NCBI GenBank assembly: GCA_019925095.2
Contig: CM034388.1
Span: 7,276,501 to 7,340,500, forward strand
Direction of reading: 5' to 3'
Source of the DNA: Dendrolimus kikuchii
Lineage: Eukaryota; Arthropoda; Insecta; Lepidoptera; Lasiocampidae
DNA length: 64,000 nt
Position numbers and translations under genes: made by a program. Below, one piece after another: positions 20,051-30,463 of this stretch. Under the pieces are notes generated by a model, which was given only the letters and a program-made list of their open reading frames with translations, did no database searches and was not told the DNA's origin. How positions within the stretch are numbered: position 1 is the first letter of the stretch; each line of letters starts with the position of its first letter.

Positions 20051-20246
20051 GCCACGAGTGAATAGGTATCTTCTAGGTAAGCGTACTTCATCCTAGACTG
20101 CGTCATCACTCAACATATGGTGAGACAGTGGTCAAACGCAAACCTATACTTACATTTTAAAAAAACCATTACACTAGCGTAACTTGCTTAACTTGGTAAT
20201 ACAGAATGTGTGTGTGTTTGTCTGCCGCTTTATTATTTATTTATTA
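20051..20246. other. Intergenic, nothing recognised
   Basis: Short AT-rich spacer with a TGTGTG run. Confidence 0.4.
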
Positions 20247-20470
20247 CTAGAGGTCCCAGCAGACGTTGTCCTGCCCTAAAATAACAAAAATCTAGGACCC
20301 AATCCCAGCGCCACCGATTGGTTTCAATTGTGAATCTAAATCATCTTATCTCATCTACACATTCACTCACATCACTCAAACACACACAAAAATGTCATCA
20401 ATATCGGTAAAGTTGTTCTCAAGTTATGCGCGTACATATATTTCTACGATTCATTTTTATTTATATAATA
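20247..20470 (-). mobile_element. Helitron-like fragment (family H), minus strand
   Basis: It begins with ACTAGAGGTCCCAGCAGACG, the reversed CTAGT end, and continues with GTTTCAATTGTGAATCTAAA, shared with 9705-9730. The Helitron 5' end is missing; RetA follows. Confidence 0.55.
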
Positions 20471-20516
20471 TTTTATTTCTATAGGTCACACTCCAACAAT
20501 AGAAAAGCTACACATG

Positions 20517-20630
20517 GCACATGGGCAAATACCCTACCACATGGCTGTGGGTTGTTTGGCCACCTCTTACGATAGGCCGCCCGGTCGCAGGAAATCGTAT
20601 TCTTTCTCCGTACGGGCACGGATAAATTAT
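20517..20630 (-). repeat. RetA fragment, sense-start half
   Basis: CATGGCTGTGGGTTGTTTGG, CACCTCTTACGATAGGCCGC and TTCTTTCTCCGTACGGGCAC match the sense 5' half of RetA reversed. The A-tail half is missing. Confidence 0.7.
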
Positions 20631-20879
20631 CTGCAGACAACTTACATCCAAATATGAGTTGTAAAACTTAAGACTACGTTAGTTATTTATAATGAATAAC
20701 GATTTGATAGTCTACATGAGTGCTAACATTACACAACTATCGTTTTATTGATTATTACGTTTAGGATGCTGTTGTTCCACGCACTCTGCTCAGCAGGAAA
20801 GCTGTTTTCTTCCGCCAAATCACCATTTGAAACTTCAAAGCCATTCGTGCGTACAGTCAAAAACATCCCGGACGCATTG

Positions 20880-21110
20880 CAGAAGCACGAGAGTTGCAAC
20901 ATGGTCCTAAAGGAATTATTGTATTGTACACCTAGATGCCTCGGTACGTGTCTGCAACCAGATTACGAGGCGAGAGAGCGAGATACTCTGAAAGAATGTG
21001 CTGCATGGGGATCCCAGTGGTACGATTTGATGGCCATTATAGGTCGAAATTTCTCGCCGTGCAGCGTAGACGATCAGATACTGCGCAGTGAGTCTATTGG
21101 CTAGCGGTGA
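20880..21110 (+). pseudogene. Decayed R1-like ORF2 C-terminus
   Basis: The frame 20748-21104 ends in DTLKECAAWGSQWYDLMAII followed by GRNFSP. This mirrors the cysteine-histidine knuckle region of the intact R1-type ORFs, DTALHTLQECPAWDGERRV (34759 element) and DTAFHTLVECAAWGPQRAL (56319 element). The knuckle's preceding cysteines are not preserved in register. It is a remnant of a third, older R1-type insertion. Confidence 0.5.
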
Positions 21111-21530
21111 CCTCCTTAGTCGCAGAAAAAGGTCGACGAAAGAATAAGGGAGGAGGATCAGCAGGTGGATTGCTGTAGCAGATGGCGGGAGACTAACCAA
21201 TCCCGGAGTGCCACAGTTAATGCCGCGGGGTGTCCTGGTCCCAGGAACACCTCCTTCTTGTCGGCTTGTATCGAGGCGTCCCGGATATACCTATGATTAT
21301 GTTCCCTTGGCACCTCATTGCGATGCGGAGGGACCACGGATGGTTTATTAGTGGATAGCCTGGTGGTTAGTGTTGCAACTCCTTCTATTATCAGAACCTT
21401 TTGTGTACTGTTGGATCTTGGGATTCCCACATACTCCTCGGTGATCTCCCCTGGGGCCCGAGAGTAAGCGAAAATGCATTCCCCAGCGTCAACAAAAAAC
21501 ACGAAAGCTTGTTGGGCAAAGTTGGCTTTT
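21111..21530. other. GC-richer tail beyond the R1-like remnant
   Basis: Composition and position suggest degraded 3' sequence of the R1-like copy, but the TTTAGTGGGTA motif is not found. The minus-strand frames here have no recognisable domain. Confidence 0.3.
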
Positions 21531-22262
21531 CGTGAAAGCGAAACAGACGCTTATTTTCACAATTATAATATTAGTATGGATGTTATTTCCGATTTCGTCA
21601 ACATTTTTTTACTTCCTTAATAAGCAATTATCAGATTAAGCTATAATGGAAGTAAATCAGTACCTTAATGTTTCCAGTACATAGCAGTCGCTGTATTAAT
21701 ATTATAGCTTCAACGGTATACAAATAACAAGAATAAAAATCAACAAAAACGTGTGAAAAATTATCTTGACGATGAAAAACATCTAATTACAGAAATACTA
21801 ATGAAAATTTAACATTAACTTTTTATTAGATTTAGTCACAAGATACAATTTTTTAGGGTTCCATATCGAAATGGTACAAACGGAACCGATCGATATAGTC
21901 TCATCAAGTCTGTCTGAAATCTACATCGGAAAATATGCAAGTAAATAAGCGTTTTGGGATGTCGTAAGACCCATGGAAACATGAATACCATGTCACGAAT
22001 GATAATTATCCTTTTAAAAAGGGGCGTGTCAGCTCCGCCGCGCGACTGCGGTTTACTCCTTACGTTTGTCTTTGAATATGCACTGATGGATATTATTTTA
22101 GATCTTGCAGCAACGAAATTACATTAAAATTCGTAATTTTATAGTAAAAAAACGTGTCGTTTCTAGTTAAAGCTTGTACTATTCCACTCCTTATAAAATT
22201 TTCTTATCGGAGGCTTTATATAAAAATGGATTCTTAAGGAATAAATTTAAAAAACATAACTC
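21531..22262. other. AT-rich DNA with minor repeat traces
   Basis: TTTTTTAGGGTTCCATATCG near 21850 resembles a dispersed insect repeat with the GGGTTCCGTA motif. The stretch 22083-22160 shares TATTATTTTAGATCTT and ATTACATTAA with 10659-10723. No gene. Confidence 0.4.
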
Positions 22263-22267
22263 TTAAT

Positions 22268-22690
22268 GTGTTACGTTTTTTTTTATTGCATCAGTTCAGC
22301 AGACAGGCAGACGGCCCACTTGATGGAAAGCGGTTACCATTGCCTATAGACATTTGTAACAACAAGAGCATTTGTAGCACACAAATGCGCTGCTGGTCTC
22401 TTAAGGGAGACTGGAACCTGGTCTGGCATTAGGGCCAGGCTCTAGTTCTCCCTTTAGATAGCAGCAGCGCATTTGTAGCACCTTTGGTGTTGCAAATGTC
22501 CATAGGCGATGGTAACCACTAATGCCAGAACACAACTCAAGGTGGCTATGGCAGTATACTCTAAACCAGGGGTGGTAGCCATCCAGACGGCCAAATACCC
22601 TACCACCCGGATGTGGGTTATTTAGTCGCCTCTTACGACAGGGCCGCCCGGCCTCTTGAAATTGTATTCTTTCTCCGTTCCTGCACATAT
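22268..22690 (-). repeat. RetA copy with internal inverted duplication
   Basis: The reversed tail (poly(T), ATTGCATCAGTTCAGCAGAC) and the sense-start end (TTCTTTCTCCGTTCCTGCAC) are both present. The middle segment occurs twice in opposite orientation: 22332-22420 and 22436-22517 are complementary with mismatches around a ~15-nt loop. The rest then continues in normal order (AATGCCAGAACACAACTCAA). Confidence 0.75.
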
Positions 22691-23804
22691 AAGATATAAT
22701 CATAACTTTTAGGGACTAGTAGTCGGATGGCTAAAAATCAACCAAATGCGTGTCGTAGTGAAAGGTGCTGTAGTTGTGACGAATTTTTCAAGCCGGCCTT
22801 CAGGGCCAAATCCTAAACTACACGAAATAGCCACAAATATTCAAAGGAGGAGGCCAATTTTGATGACAATTAAAGTGATATCATTATATTTTTGAAAAAT
22901 CAGTCACCCTAGTCAGGGATCGAATTGACTGATTAAAAAGACCTGTATTATTATAGGTATATTAGCTTCGAGGTGTTTTTGAGTTTGTAGTAGTATTTGT
23001 ATATTCACAGGAGTTTTAAACTTGAAATTTAAATTTTCTTGTACAATCAGCAAAAAGGAATTCGTTACCTTTAAAGGAGAAAATAAATTTACAATCAAAA
23101 GTCAATGGTGAAAGCCGAATAAATAATTAATAATATTGCTAATTGGTGTGAGGTCTGACGATTTATTTTTACTTTGATAATTAATTAATTAAATTGAATT
23201 TATTTGTGGTTCATTCTTGTTATTCATTGTTCAGTTGTATTATTTGTTGCTAATTGTTGTTATTTGATATTAAAGTTGTTAATTAAAAATGGTTCCAATG
23301 GTGAAACGTAGTCGGAAGTGTGGTAAATACATGAGGGATAGTGAAAACTTACATCGCAAAAGAACGTCACAATGAACATGAATACTATAATGACATTAGC
23401 TGCGGAAAAACTTAATAGCATAACTGAAGACAAAAAGAATTTTGGCTACATGTTCTTGAAAAGGAAAAGAAATTTTAGGGCAGTGATGAGGCTTAAGATC
23501 AGAACGAATTAGAATTAACACAAATAATTCATTGGATGTAGGTGAGGCTGATGTTGAGTACGAAATTTTGGAGTTGAAGAAATTCAGTGTTAAAAATTAT
23601 GTTTAATATTAATATTTATTATTTTAATATCGTTTAATATTATCAGTTTCATATTAAGTACCTGCCTTTAAAAATAATAAAAATATATAAAAAGTATTAG
23701 TTTATCTATTTATGTGCTGACCATACACCACTAGATAGAGTAGCTTATATTAAACATCATACAGGTATATTATATGTATGCAATTCTAAGAAAATCATTT
23801 GATG
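22691..23804. other. AT-rich DNA, nothing assigned
   Basis: No convincing coding frame. The text at 23290-23600 (ATGGTTCCAATGGTGAAACG onward) has broken short frames without a recognised domain. Confidence 0.35.
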
Positions 23805-23985
23805 GAAAGTACTAGCAGAAGGTGATGTCAGGAGCCTTAAGAACAGAGGAGCGTGCATGGCAAGAGTTATGAATGTCAAAGAAGCAAGTGAGGTGTGTAA
23901 GAATAAGCCTAAATGGCGCTCTGTTGTTCGTGCCTACCCCGCAAGGGAAATGGCGTGAAGTAATGTATGTATGTATGTACTATCT
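23805..23985 (+). mobile_element. RTE-type 3' end (family T)
   Basis: The frame remnant ends with a KWRSVVRAYPAR-like block (AAATGGCGCTCTGTTGTTCG), then GGGAAATGGCGTGAAGTAATG and a (TATG)n tail. It matches, reversed, 798-900 and is related to 42470-42700 and 59400-59705. Confidence 0.65.
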
Positions 23986-24644
23986 CTATCAAATGTATCA
24001 ATGGATCTAGATCAAAATAATTTTCTTTAATTATTTTTACAAAGTGTAATCTTAGACGTTTGACAGATTGTCTCGAATAGACTCCAAAATGGCTCAACTG
24101 ATTTCAATGAAAACTTTAAGAATTTATAAATTATGTTATTTAAAAAACCGATGGAACCCGTTTCAAAGAACATTACATTCAGAAAGTTAATTTTAAATAG
24201 GCAATCAATAACTATTTAATATAAAAATAACAATTGCAATAATTATTTGCAATTAAAATAAATCATTGTTAAATTTTAAAAATAAAATAAATTTTATTTT
24301 TAAAAGATATTTCTCGAATTTCTTATAAAACACAGTACATAATTTAATGAAGTCTGGATAAGCTGAAAGTTAAGAAATGGTAAAAAAATAAAAAATATTT
24401 CCAAAAATTATGTTATGTATAGAAACTTAAAGTACACATAAATTAGATTCTTCTGCTATTCAATTTTGGCTTTAGACGGTGTGTCTACCAATAATAAAAT
24501 ATTCAAATATTTACAGTATTTATATCTTTAAAGAGTACGTCTATGCATTTAAAAAAAAGGTCAAAACTTGAGTAAAAGCTGCTATTTATCTTATGCCTAA
24601 TTATAAATAACCATTTAAAATTAAATTATCTGTCAGTCTGTCTA
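23986..24644. other. AT-rich intergenic DNA
   Basis: No gene. CTCAACTGATTTCAATGAAA near 24090 resembles Helitron-associated text. Confidence 0.4.
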
Positions 24645-24807
24645 AAAGTTTCTCTTAATAGGCTTCGTACCGATTGAACAGATTTCAATGAAAACTATCT
24701 TAATTTTTAGTACTTATATGTTTTATTTAATTATCTTATAGGTTTCAGAAAAGGTGAATTAATATAACGTACACGAACCAGGCGATAAAAGTAACATCCA
24801 CAGCTAG
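24645..24807 (+). mobile_element. Helitron-like fragment ending in CTAG
   Basis: CGTACCGATTGAACAGATTT and ATGAAAACTATC precede CCAGGCGATAAAAGTAAC and CACAGCTAG before T. The layout follows the other CTAG-ended repeats; the 5' end is not clear. Confidence 0.45.
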
Positions 24808-25004
24808 TGTTGTAAAACTTAATTATAACAACATTAGAAAATTATAGAAATTGTATAAAATAAAAGCCTACCTTATATAAATCCTCTTTTGTATCACAGA
24901 ATATTTAAAAAATATGTATAATCAAAAACCCACTTTCACATCTCGTTTGGTAAATTAAAAAAACACTAACACTTCACTTTACGCGGGAAAAGTTTATTTC
25001 GCCG
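24808..25004. other. AT-rich intergenic DNA
   Basis: No feature recognised. Confidence 0.4.
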
Positions 25005-25045
25005 TAATCAAAGATGGCGGCGTCACGCGTTCAGTTGTCGCGGGC
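25005..25045 (+). promoter_or_regulatory. Possible promoter: YY1/Pho-like motif with TCAGTT initiator
   Basis: CAAAGATGGCGGCGTCACGC is followed within 15 bp by TTCAGTTGTCGCGGGCC. AAGATGGCGGC is the classic YY1/Pho-type motif found near transcription starts, and TCAGTT fits the arthropod initiator. No linked exon is recognised on either side, so the call rests on these motifs alone. Confidence 0.3.
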
Positions 25046-26871
25046 CACAGTGCCCGACTAAAAACTATTGCAAAGTTTGTCCGTTTTACGTTCACTTTAT
25101 TTATTAGTTGAACCGAGATAATTTACTGTGCATTTTCTGTCCGACACACAAGAATTGGCGTGATTTTGCTTCATCTTACTAGTACCCCGTTATTGCCAGC
25201 TAAGATATACCTAAGCGTTGGTTTGGAGAAACCTGTGGTTCTAAAACTTACTACAGTTGTGCCTTTGCTAATCCGGACCCCCGATAATCGGGTGATCTTG
25301 GTAATCTGGACGAGGGAGCGGCCTTAATCAAACACTACTTTGAAATAGGCGGAAAATAAAGAATTTGTCAGCCGCAATGTTACGTTTCTGCGTCGACGTT
25401 TTGAAATGAAGTATGAACGTTATAAGCAGAAGAGGATTTTTTCAAAAAGGACTACATTTCCATTTATTTACTTCATGTTGAGTGTGCATATTAAATACAT
25501 GTTTGTAATTCCCAAGATGGACTTTTGTATCGACTCGTACATTGTACATATTTCTGTCGGGTTTATCTCAATTGTCTTTACTCACTGTTCGATAGTTTAC
25601 TTAATAATCTTTCGTTAAGAAATTTAGGTTTAACATGTGTTTTGTTACGATTACAATATTGCAGACTACTATCCGGACATCTTGATAATTCGCAAAGGGC
25701 TTTGTTTTTTGCCTGCCCGAATTATCGAGGCCCTACTACTATACTAGCATAATTCAATAGCCATTTTGGCAAAATCGGAACGCTTATAAAACTTTATGTT
25801 TGTCTGTTCATCTGTCGCCCTGTATGATACAGCAGTTTTGCGGGGCTCCACAGCCATTGACAAAAACGGAACCCCCATGTAGTCGCCATGTTCAGCTATC
25901 CGTCTTTCCGTGTATATCGGTAATTTATTATATTTTTTTCTGGTTTAAATTAATTATATTATAATTATGTCAAACTACAAAATATCAAATTGCATGTAGT
26001 GTTTGTCTATAAGTGATTACTGCATTTGTTATGTCTTTTTTTATAAAGTTGTGACCATCCTTGGTATTCGTGCAAGTAATTATTAGTAAACCAAATAAAA
26101 AAAATTAAAAGAAAATCCGAAACTACGAGGTCTGGAATTACGAAATTTGACAGAAATATTTAATTTATATAGCGCTACAAAGAAATGTGGTGAAATCGTG
26201 AAAAAAATAGATTAGGGGTGGCCGCCATACATGTAACAACGCGTTGACAATTTTTTTCCATATGTCGCTCGTATCGTCAGACACATATTACAAAAAACAT
26301 AATGACTTTTATAATGAAGACGGTATATGGCGACATATTAGGTGCCAAAGTAGTGAAAACTATGAAGTGGAAAAATCTAAAAGAGATTAAAGCACTAGAA
26401 CTTAAAAAATATTTCCACTGAATAAAAAGTAATGAAATTGGGCGTACGTGACGCCAGAAATAGTGGACGTATTGATTTATACCAACTTAGCCGTTTTGAT
26501 TAAGTACTTTAACGTAATAAAAATACTATAAAAATTTGTAACATTGGTTAATCTTAAAGACTACCTATTTTTAATGGAAGATTTTATTTGCGGAACTGAA
26601 GTGTAACTATTTGTTTATAACAATAATAAGTAACACAAAACCTGCTTCTTGCGTTTTCAGTGTTTATTAGCAAAAGTGCAAAAATAAAATCTTAATCAAT
26701 TCGTTATGTCCGTTCTTTTGTCTATGTATTTATGTTACAGGCATTGTACTCAAAAATGACTTGGATTATATTTGATCATATATGGCATAAAGGCTGTAGC
26801 GATTATTATGAATGTAGTAGAGCTGTACTGAAATCATTATCTTGATTACAACAGCTCTTAGAGCCTTAGAT
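25046..26871. other. AT-rich DNA with minor repeat traces
   Basis: Two stretches, 25255-25320 (TGCTAATCCGGACCCCCGAT) and 25660-25740 (TATCCGGACATCTTGATAAT), share TCCGGAC...GATAA text in possibly inverted arrangement. They may be ends of a degraded pogo-like transposon. GGCAAAATCGGAAC near 25770 resembles a dispersed insect repeat. No gene is supported. Confidence 0.35.
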
Positions 26872-27176
26872 ATAATAATAACAGCCCATAAATGGCCCAC
26901 TGCTGGCCTGGGGCCTCCCACTGTAAGGGAACGGACAGCACACCTGCCACGCTTGTCCAAGGCGGCTTGCCAGGTTTGACACATCGGTTATCGCGATGTG
27001 CAGGTTGCATCACGATGTTTTCCTTCACCGTTGTTAGCACGTGGTAATTGTAACAATATGCACAATAGGAGCCAACATTGCCTAAGTGATGCATGCGTTC
27101 CGGCCAGGATCGAACCCGCGCCCTTTGAGTTTGGGACGCGTGCACTATCCATTACGCTATCACGAGTTCTTGTGAT
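26872..27176 (-). repeat. tRNA-derived SINE type A, near full length
   Basis: On the minus strand it has a pol III A box TAGCGTAATGG and B box GGTTCGATCC, then CTGGCCGGAACGCATGCATC, ACGTGCTAACAACGGTGAAG and GGCCAGCAGTGGGCC, with a TTATTATTATA end. At about 305 bp it serves as the reference for the split copy at 8105-9112. Confidence 0.85.
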
Positions 27177-27198
27177 ACCTTCGGTGTGATACCAGGAG

Positions 27199-27500
27199 CC
27201 CCAATTCTACTATTTCAATATCTTGGCGTTGCGAAGATATTCAAAGTACAATTCCATGACGATGGTGTCGAAAATTCGTATTCTACTAAATCCACAATAT
27301 CTTCTCAATATCGTCGCAGCGGAATTATAGCAGAAAAAATTTAATATCAACATTAGCAGAAATGGCGTTAGATGGAATGAAAATTAAAAAGATACCACGG
27401 GCACGCCATTCGAATTAACAGAATATCGAAAACAGGCAAACCTACGATTGAGACGATTATATCCGGCGATTTTGACGAGATAGTAATAGCAGAATTGGGT
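27199..27500. mobile_element. TIR repeat X (MITE-like), complete copy
   Basis: The ends GCCCCAATTCTACTATT and AATAGCAGAATTGGGTC are inverted repeats. The interior has TTCAATATCTTGGCGTT near one end and CACGCCATTCGAATTAACAG near the other. A second copy at 37058-38001 is interrupted by other insertions. It has no coding capacity and no unambiguous target duplication. Confidence 0.6.
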
Positions 27501-27721
27501 CCATGGTTCTCACAAAATATCGGGATGAAAGTAATAGCCATGAGCTAATCGTTTTCCGTAGGGTGAGTGAGAGATCCGATGGTCTACTTCCTCGTCCTAC
27601 TATGCCAACTTCCCTATCCCATCTTCTCTATACAACTCCTCCTGTCTGATCCCTTTATTCCATCCCTGTAATTCCACACCTCCTATCCCATCCATAATGC
27701 GTTCGTTGGCTTCATCCCTGA
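27501..27721. other. Short spacer, pyrimidine-rich
   Basis: A stretch of CT-rich text (27585-27690) without a recognised feature. Confidence 0.4.
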
Positions 27722-28052
27722 TATTGCAAACGTCTATAGGTGACGGTAACCAGTTTCCATTAAACGCAATACACACCAAAGCCTCCGACCCGCCGACCTA
27801 TGTCGGCGAAAAAACAGGGGCAAAAAAATTCAGCACGTCACTACGGCTTAAATGTCGCCGGAAGCGAGCGCTTATATACGCAAGCCGCCAAAATGCCGCC
27901 AACATGTCGGCGGGTAACATACCCGGGCACATGTTGCCGACATGAATCTTTTCACATAGGACGCCGAGTTGTGTCGGCGGGTTGGCAGCTTTAGTGTGTA
28001 TTGCGCTGTAATGGGCCGTCTGCCTGTTTATCAGGGTCGCAATAAAAAAAAG
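27722..28052 (+). repeat. RetA 3' end, split by a MITE
   Basis: The left part ATATTGCAAACGTCTATAGG through CAGTTTCCAT and the right part TGGGCCGTCTGCCTGTTTAT through CGCAATAAAAAAAA are contiguous in other RetA copies. They are separated here by the insertion at 27764-28008. Confidence 0.8.
27764..28008. mobile_element. MITE with CGCAATACACAC terminal repeats nested in RetA
   Basis: It begins ACGCAATACACACCAAAGC and ends GCTTTAGTGTGTATTGCGCTG-like. Paired similarity extends about 45 bp inwards. TAA is duplicated at 27761-27763 and 28009-28011, compatible with PIF/Harbinger insertion. The interior contains four copies of a TGTCGGCG/CGCCGACA-type motif, giving several internal palindromes. Confidence 0.7.
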
Positions 28053-28974
28053 CGAACTCGCGGAATAATAATAATAAGGCGTAGCACACACGAGGGATGA
28101 ATTTTGTCTCTAGTATGTACATAAGCGTGTAGAGGTTTTAAAAATAATAATTTATTAAGCTTACAGGCAACTAGTTGTTATAAAAGTACTATATATGCTA
28201 TACCATTTTGTTTTTTTTTTTAGTTTAAAAGTTAGAAGAGGGAGACACAATTGTTTTTTACGTTGGAAGCTATTATTTTACCACATCTTGAGTTACATGA
28301 AGCCACAAGAACCATTATTATAGAATATTATAGAAAGATACAACTTAAACCTATGTATATGAAAAATTAAACCCCACTAAGATGTATGGTAGCGATATCT
28401 AATTTTTATTTGTCCTTTATTTGACAAGACATCACTGTATAGTGGCATCTAGAGTACACATTTTTGACAAATGTTATCACTATAAACCCAGTACTTTCTA
28501 AGAAAAATGACTGACAAAGAAATACCAACGAACGGATATGACGATACGATGGGTAAAAAATCACAGTAGTCATTTTGTAATGTAATACTGTAATTTAGAA
28601 CCATTCGTGAATCAATTTATTATTTATTATGATAAAAAATTTAATTTACTACTTAATTATGCGTTCTTTATCTGGACTTTGTTACGAGTATTAGAATACT
28701 ATAAAGTTTATTGCCAAATGTTATAACAAGACTAGATACGTAAAAAAGGCCAAGTACATGTTGGACCACGTACATTGAAGAATTCTGTAGAGGTGACCAA
28801 AACTCTACTGTTTTTTCTTATTTGAGTAAGGAACCTTACAAATTTAACCAAAGATATCCCATATAATATAAAAAAATGTTTTTATTCAAAACAATTTTCC
28901 TTCTAAGGGTTTTAGGCACTTCATAGTTCAAAAGTTAGGTTATATTATACAATTTAATTATAATAATCTATGTA
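28053..28974. other. AT-rich intergenic DNA
   Basis: GGCCAAGTACATGTTGGACC and TTCTGTAGAGGTGACC (28748-28800) resemble 30865-30905 and, more loosely, 55513-55570, a dispersed repeat. No gene is seen. Confidence 0.4.
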
Positions 28975-29520
28975 TATAAAAAATCCCTGTCACAGTGTTT
29001 AGCCGCGATGAACTCTGAAGCCACTGAACCGATTTTGATGTTTCTTTTTTCATTTTGCTGGATTTGTTCCAACTTGGACAGAGAGACTTTTTGTTAACCT
29101 AGAGGTCGGTGTGAGTTCTGCTTTCAACCTAGTTACATAAGCAATAAAGATACGGTGCCGTGCTTTAGGTCCCACCCGTTATTTGATTAATGGTATGTGA
29201 ACCTTAATCAATATAAATCTAAAAAAAATATTCGTAGAAATAGGTGCATAACTTGACAAAACGACTTTACCGATTTTGATAACATTTTTGTGTATATTTG
29301 AGTGGGTCCCCGGATGGTTCAGATTCATTGGAACCGGTAGGTGGCGCTGGTATCGAGTTCTAGGACCCTCCTAATCTCTTGCAGTGATTTTGATTTTTGT
29401 GTGTGTTTGATTTCGTCCCCGAATGGTTTAGATACAAAATTGGAACTGGTTGGAGGCAGTAGAATCGGGTCCTAGATTTTTATTTTTTCAGGGCAATGCA
29501 ACTTCTGCTGGGACCGATAG
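28975..29520 (+). mobile_element. Helitron-like fragments (family H), two or three joined pieces
   Basis: AGCCACTGAACCGATTTTGA, ACTTTACCGATTTTGATAAC, AACCGGTAGGTGGCGCTGG and GGGCAATGCAACTTCTGCTG are the recurrent landmarks of CTAG-ended repeats. The expected CTAG end has decayed to GATAG. Confidence 0.5.
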
Positions 29521-29539
29521 ATTGAATATAAATAGAGAC

Positions 29540-29775
29540 ATTGCTAATGGTTGAGCGGGCTAAACCTTTGCCTGCCTGCCTCACTGCAAAGCAGAGTTTC
29601 CGGGTTTGATTCCTGGCATCGTAAATTTCGGAAACAAATTTTCTCCATTTTTTTTTCTATGGTCTGGGTGTCTGGATTAGTTCCAGAGTAGTACGTTTTA
29701 TACTTCCCACAACACACGTGACAGTTGCTTAATTTGGGGATATACAATATGTGTTGTCTGTCGATTATTATATTG
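29540..29775 (+). repeat. tRNA-derived SINE type B, copy 2
   Basis: A box TGGTTGAGCGG and B box GGTTTGATTCC are followed by CTGGCATCGTAAATTTCGG and TTAATTTGGGGATATACAA. The same order of blocks occurs at 13553-13795. The minus-strand frame here is a by-product. Confidence 0.75.
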
Positions 29776-29864
29776 CAAAATCAACAACGTTAAAGTAAAT
29801 TAAAAATGTAAATGGATAAGACTGGTTCAAATATCGCTGGGACCGGCCCTGGGTTAAGCTTTTT

Positions 29865-30138
29865 TATTGCATGAGTTCAGCAGACAGGCTGGCGGCCCAC
29901 CTGATGGAAAGCGGTTACCGTTGCCTATGGACATTTGTAACACTGCTGCTCTCTGCTCTCAATAGGGAGTCTGGAACTTGGACACTAATGTCGGAACACA
30001 ACTTAAGGCTGTTATGACGGGATACATTAGATCAGGGGTGGTATCCAGTCGAGCGAATAGTTTCCAGTTGTTTTGCCACCTCTTACAACAGACCGTCCGG
30101 CCGCAGGAAATTTTATTCTTTCTCGGTTCTTGCACGGA
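29865..30138 (-). repeat. RetA copy, near full length
   Basis: Reversed A tail (TTTTTTATTGCATGAGTTCA) through to TTTATTCTTTCTCGGTTCTT. Small internal deletions are visible relative to 59822-60131. Confidence 0.75.
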
Positions 30139-30249
30139 GTTTTACCTAACCGACTCTTCAGGTGATCACACAGTTGGTCCCTACCGGATAACGGATTTAT
30201 GGCGATCCAGCTAGGTAACGCAGCGAGCCATCCATGGGCCTTACTTTTT
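30139..30249. other. Short block related to 16310-16400
   Basis: It contains TATGGCGATCCAGC, also present near 16349. Both lie beside a RetA copy. Nature unknown. Confidence 0.35.
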
Positions 30250-30463
30250 GACTTCGATGACCTTTTTTTTTTTTTTTTTACAAGGGGAAATCCATTTGCG
30301 GACCCCCCGCCGGAAAGACTTCGGCGGGGTAGTGTGGGACTCGCCGGCTAGAGAAGCCGGAATACCCACTAAAACCCCTTGGTGCCACCTGACGCCATGA
30401 GCCGGGGTCACGAGATATGCGTGAGCTTTTCTTCCGCGACCCCGGCTGGGACTTCGATGACCT
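30250..30463 (-). mobile_element. R1-like (group A) 3' UTR insertion with 14-bp target duplication
   Basis: GACTTCGATGACCT occurs at 30250-30263 and 30450-30463. Between them, on the minus strand, lies only the last ~185 bp of the element whose long copy is at 34759-36455, ending in a poly(A) read here as T's to 30279. It keeps the conserved hairpin: GTGGG (30334-30338), CCGGCT (30344-30349), AGCCGG (30355-30360), CCCAC (30365-30369) on the plus strand, and the stem 30400-30409/30438-30447. Confidence 0.85.
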
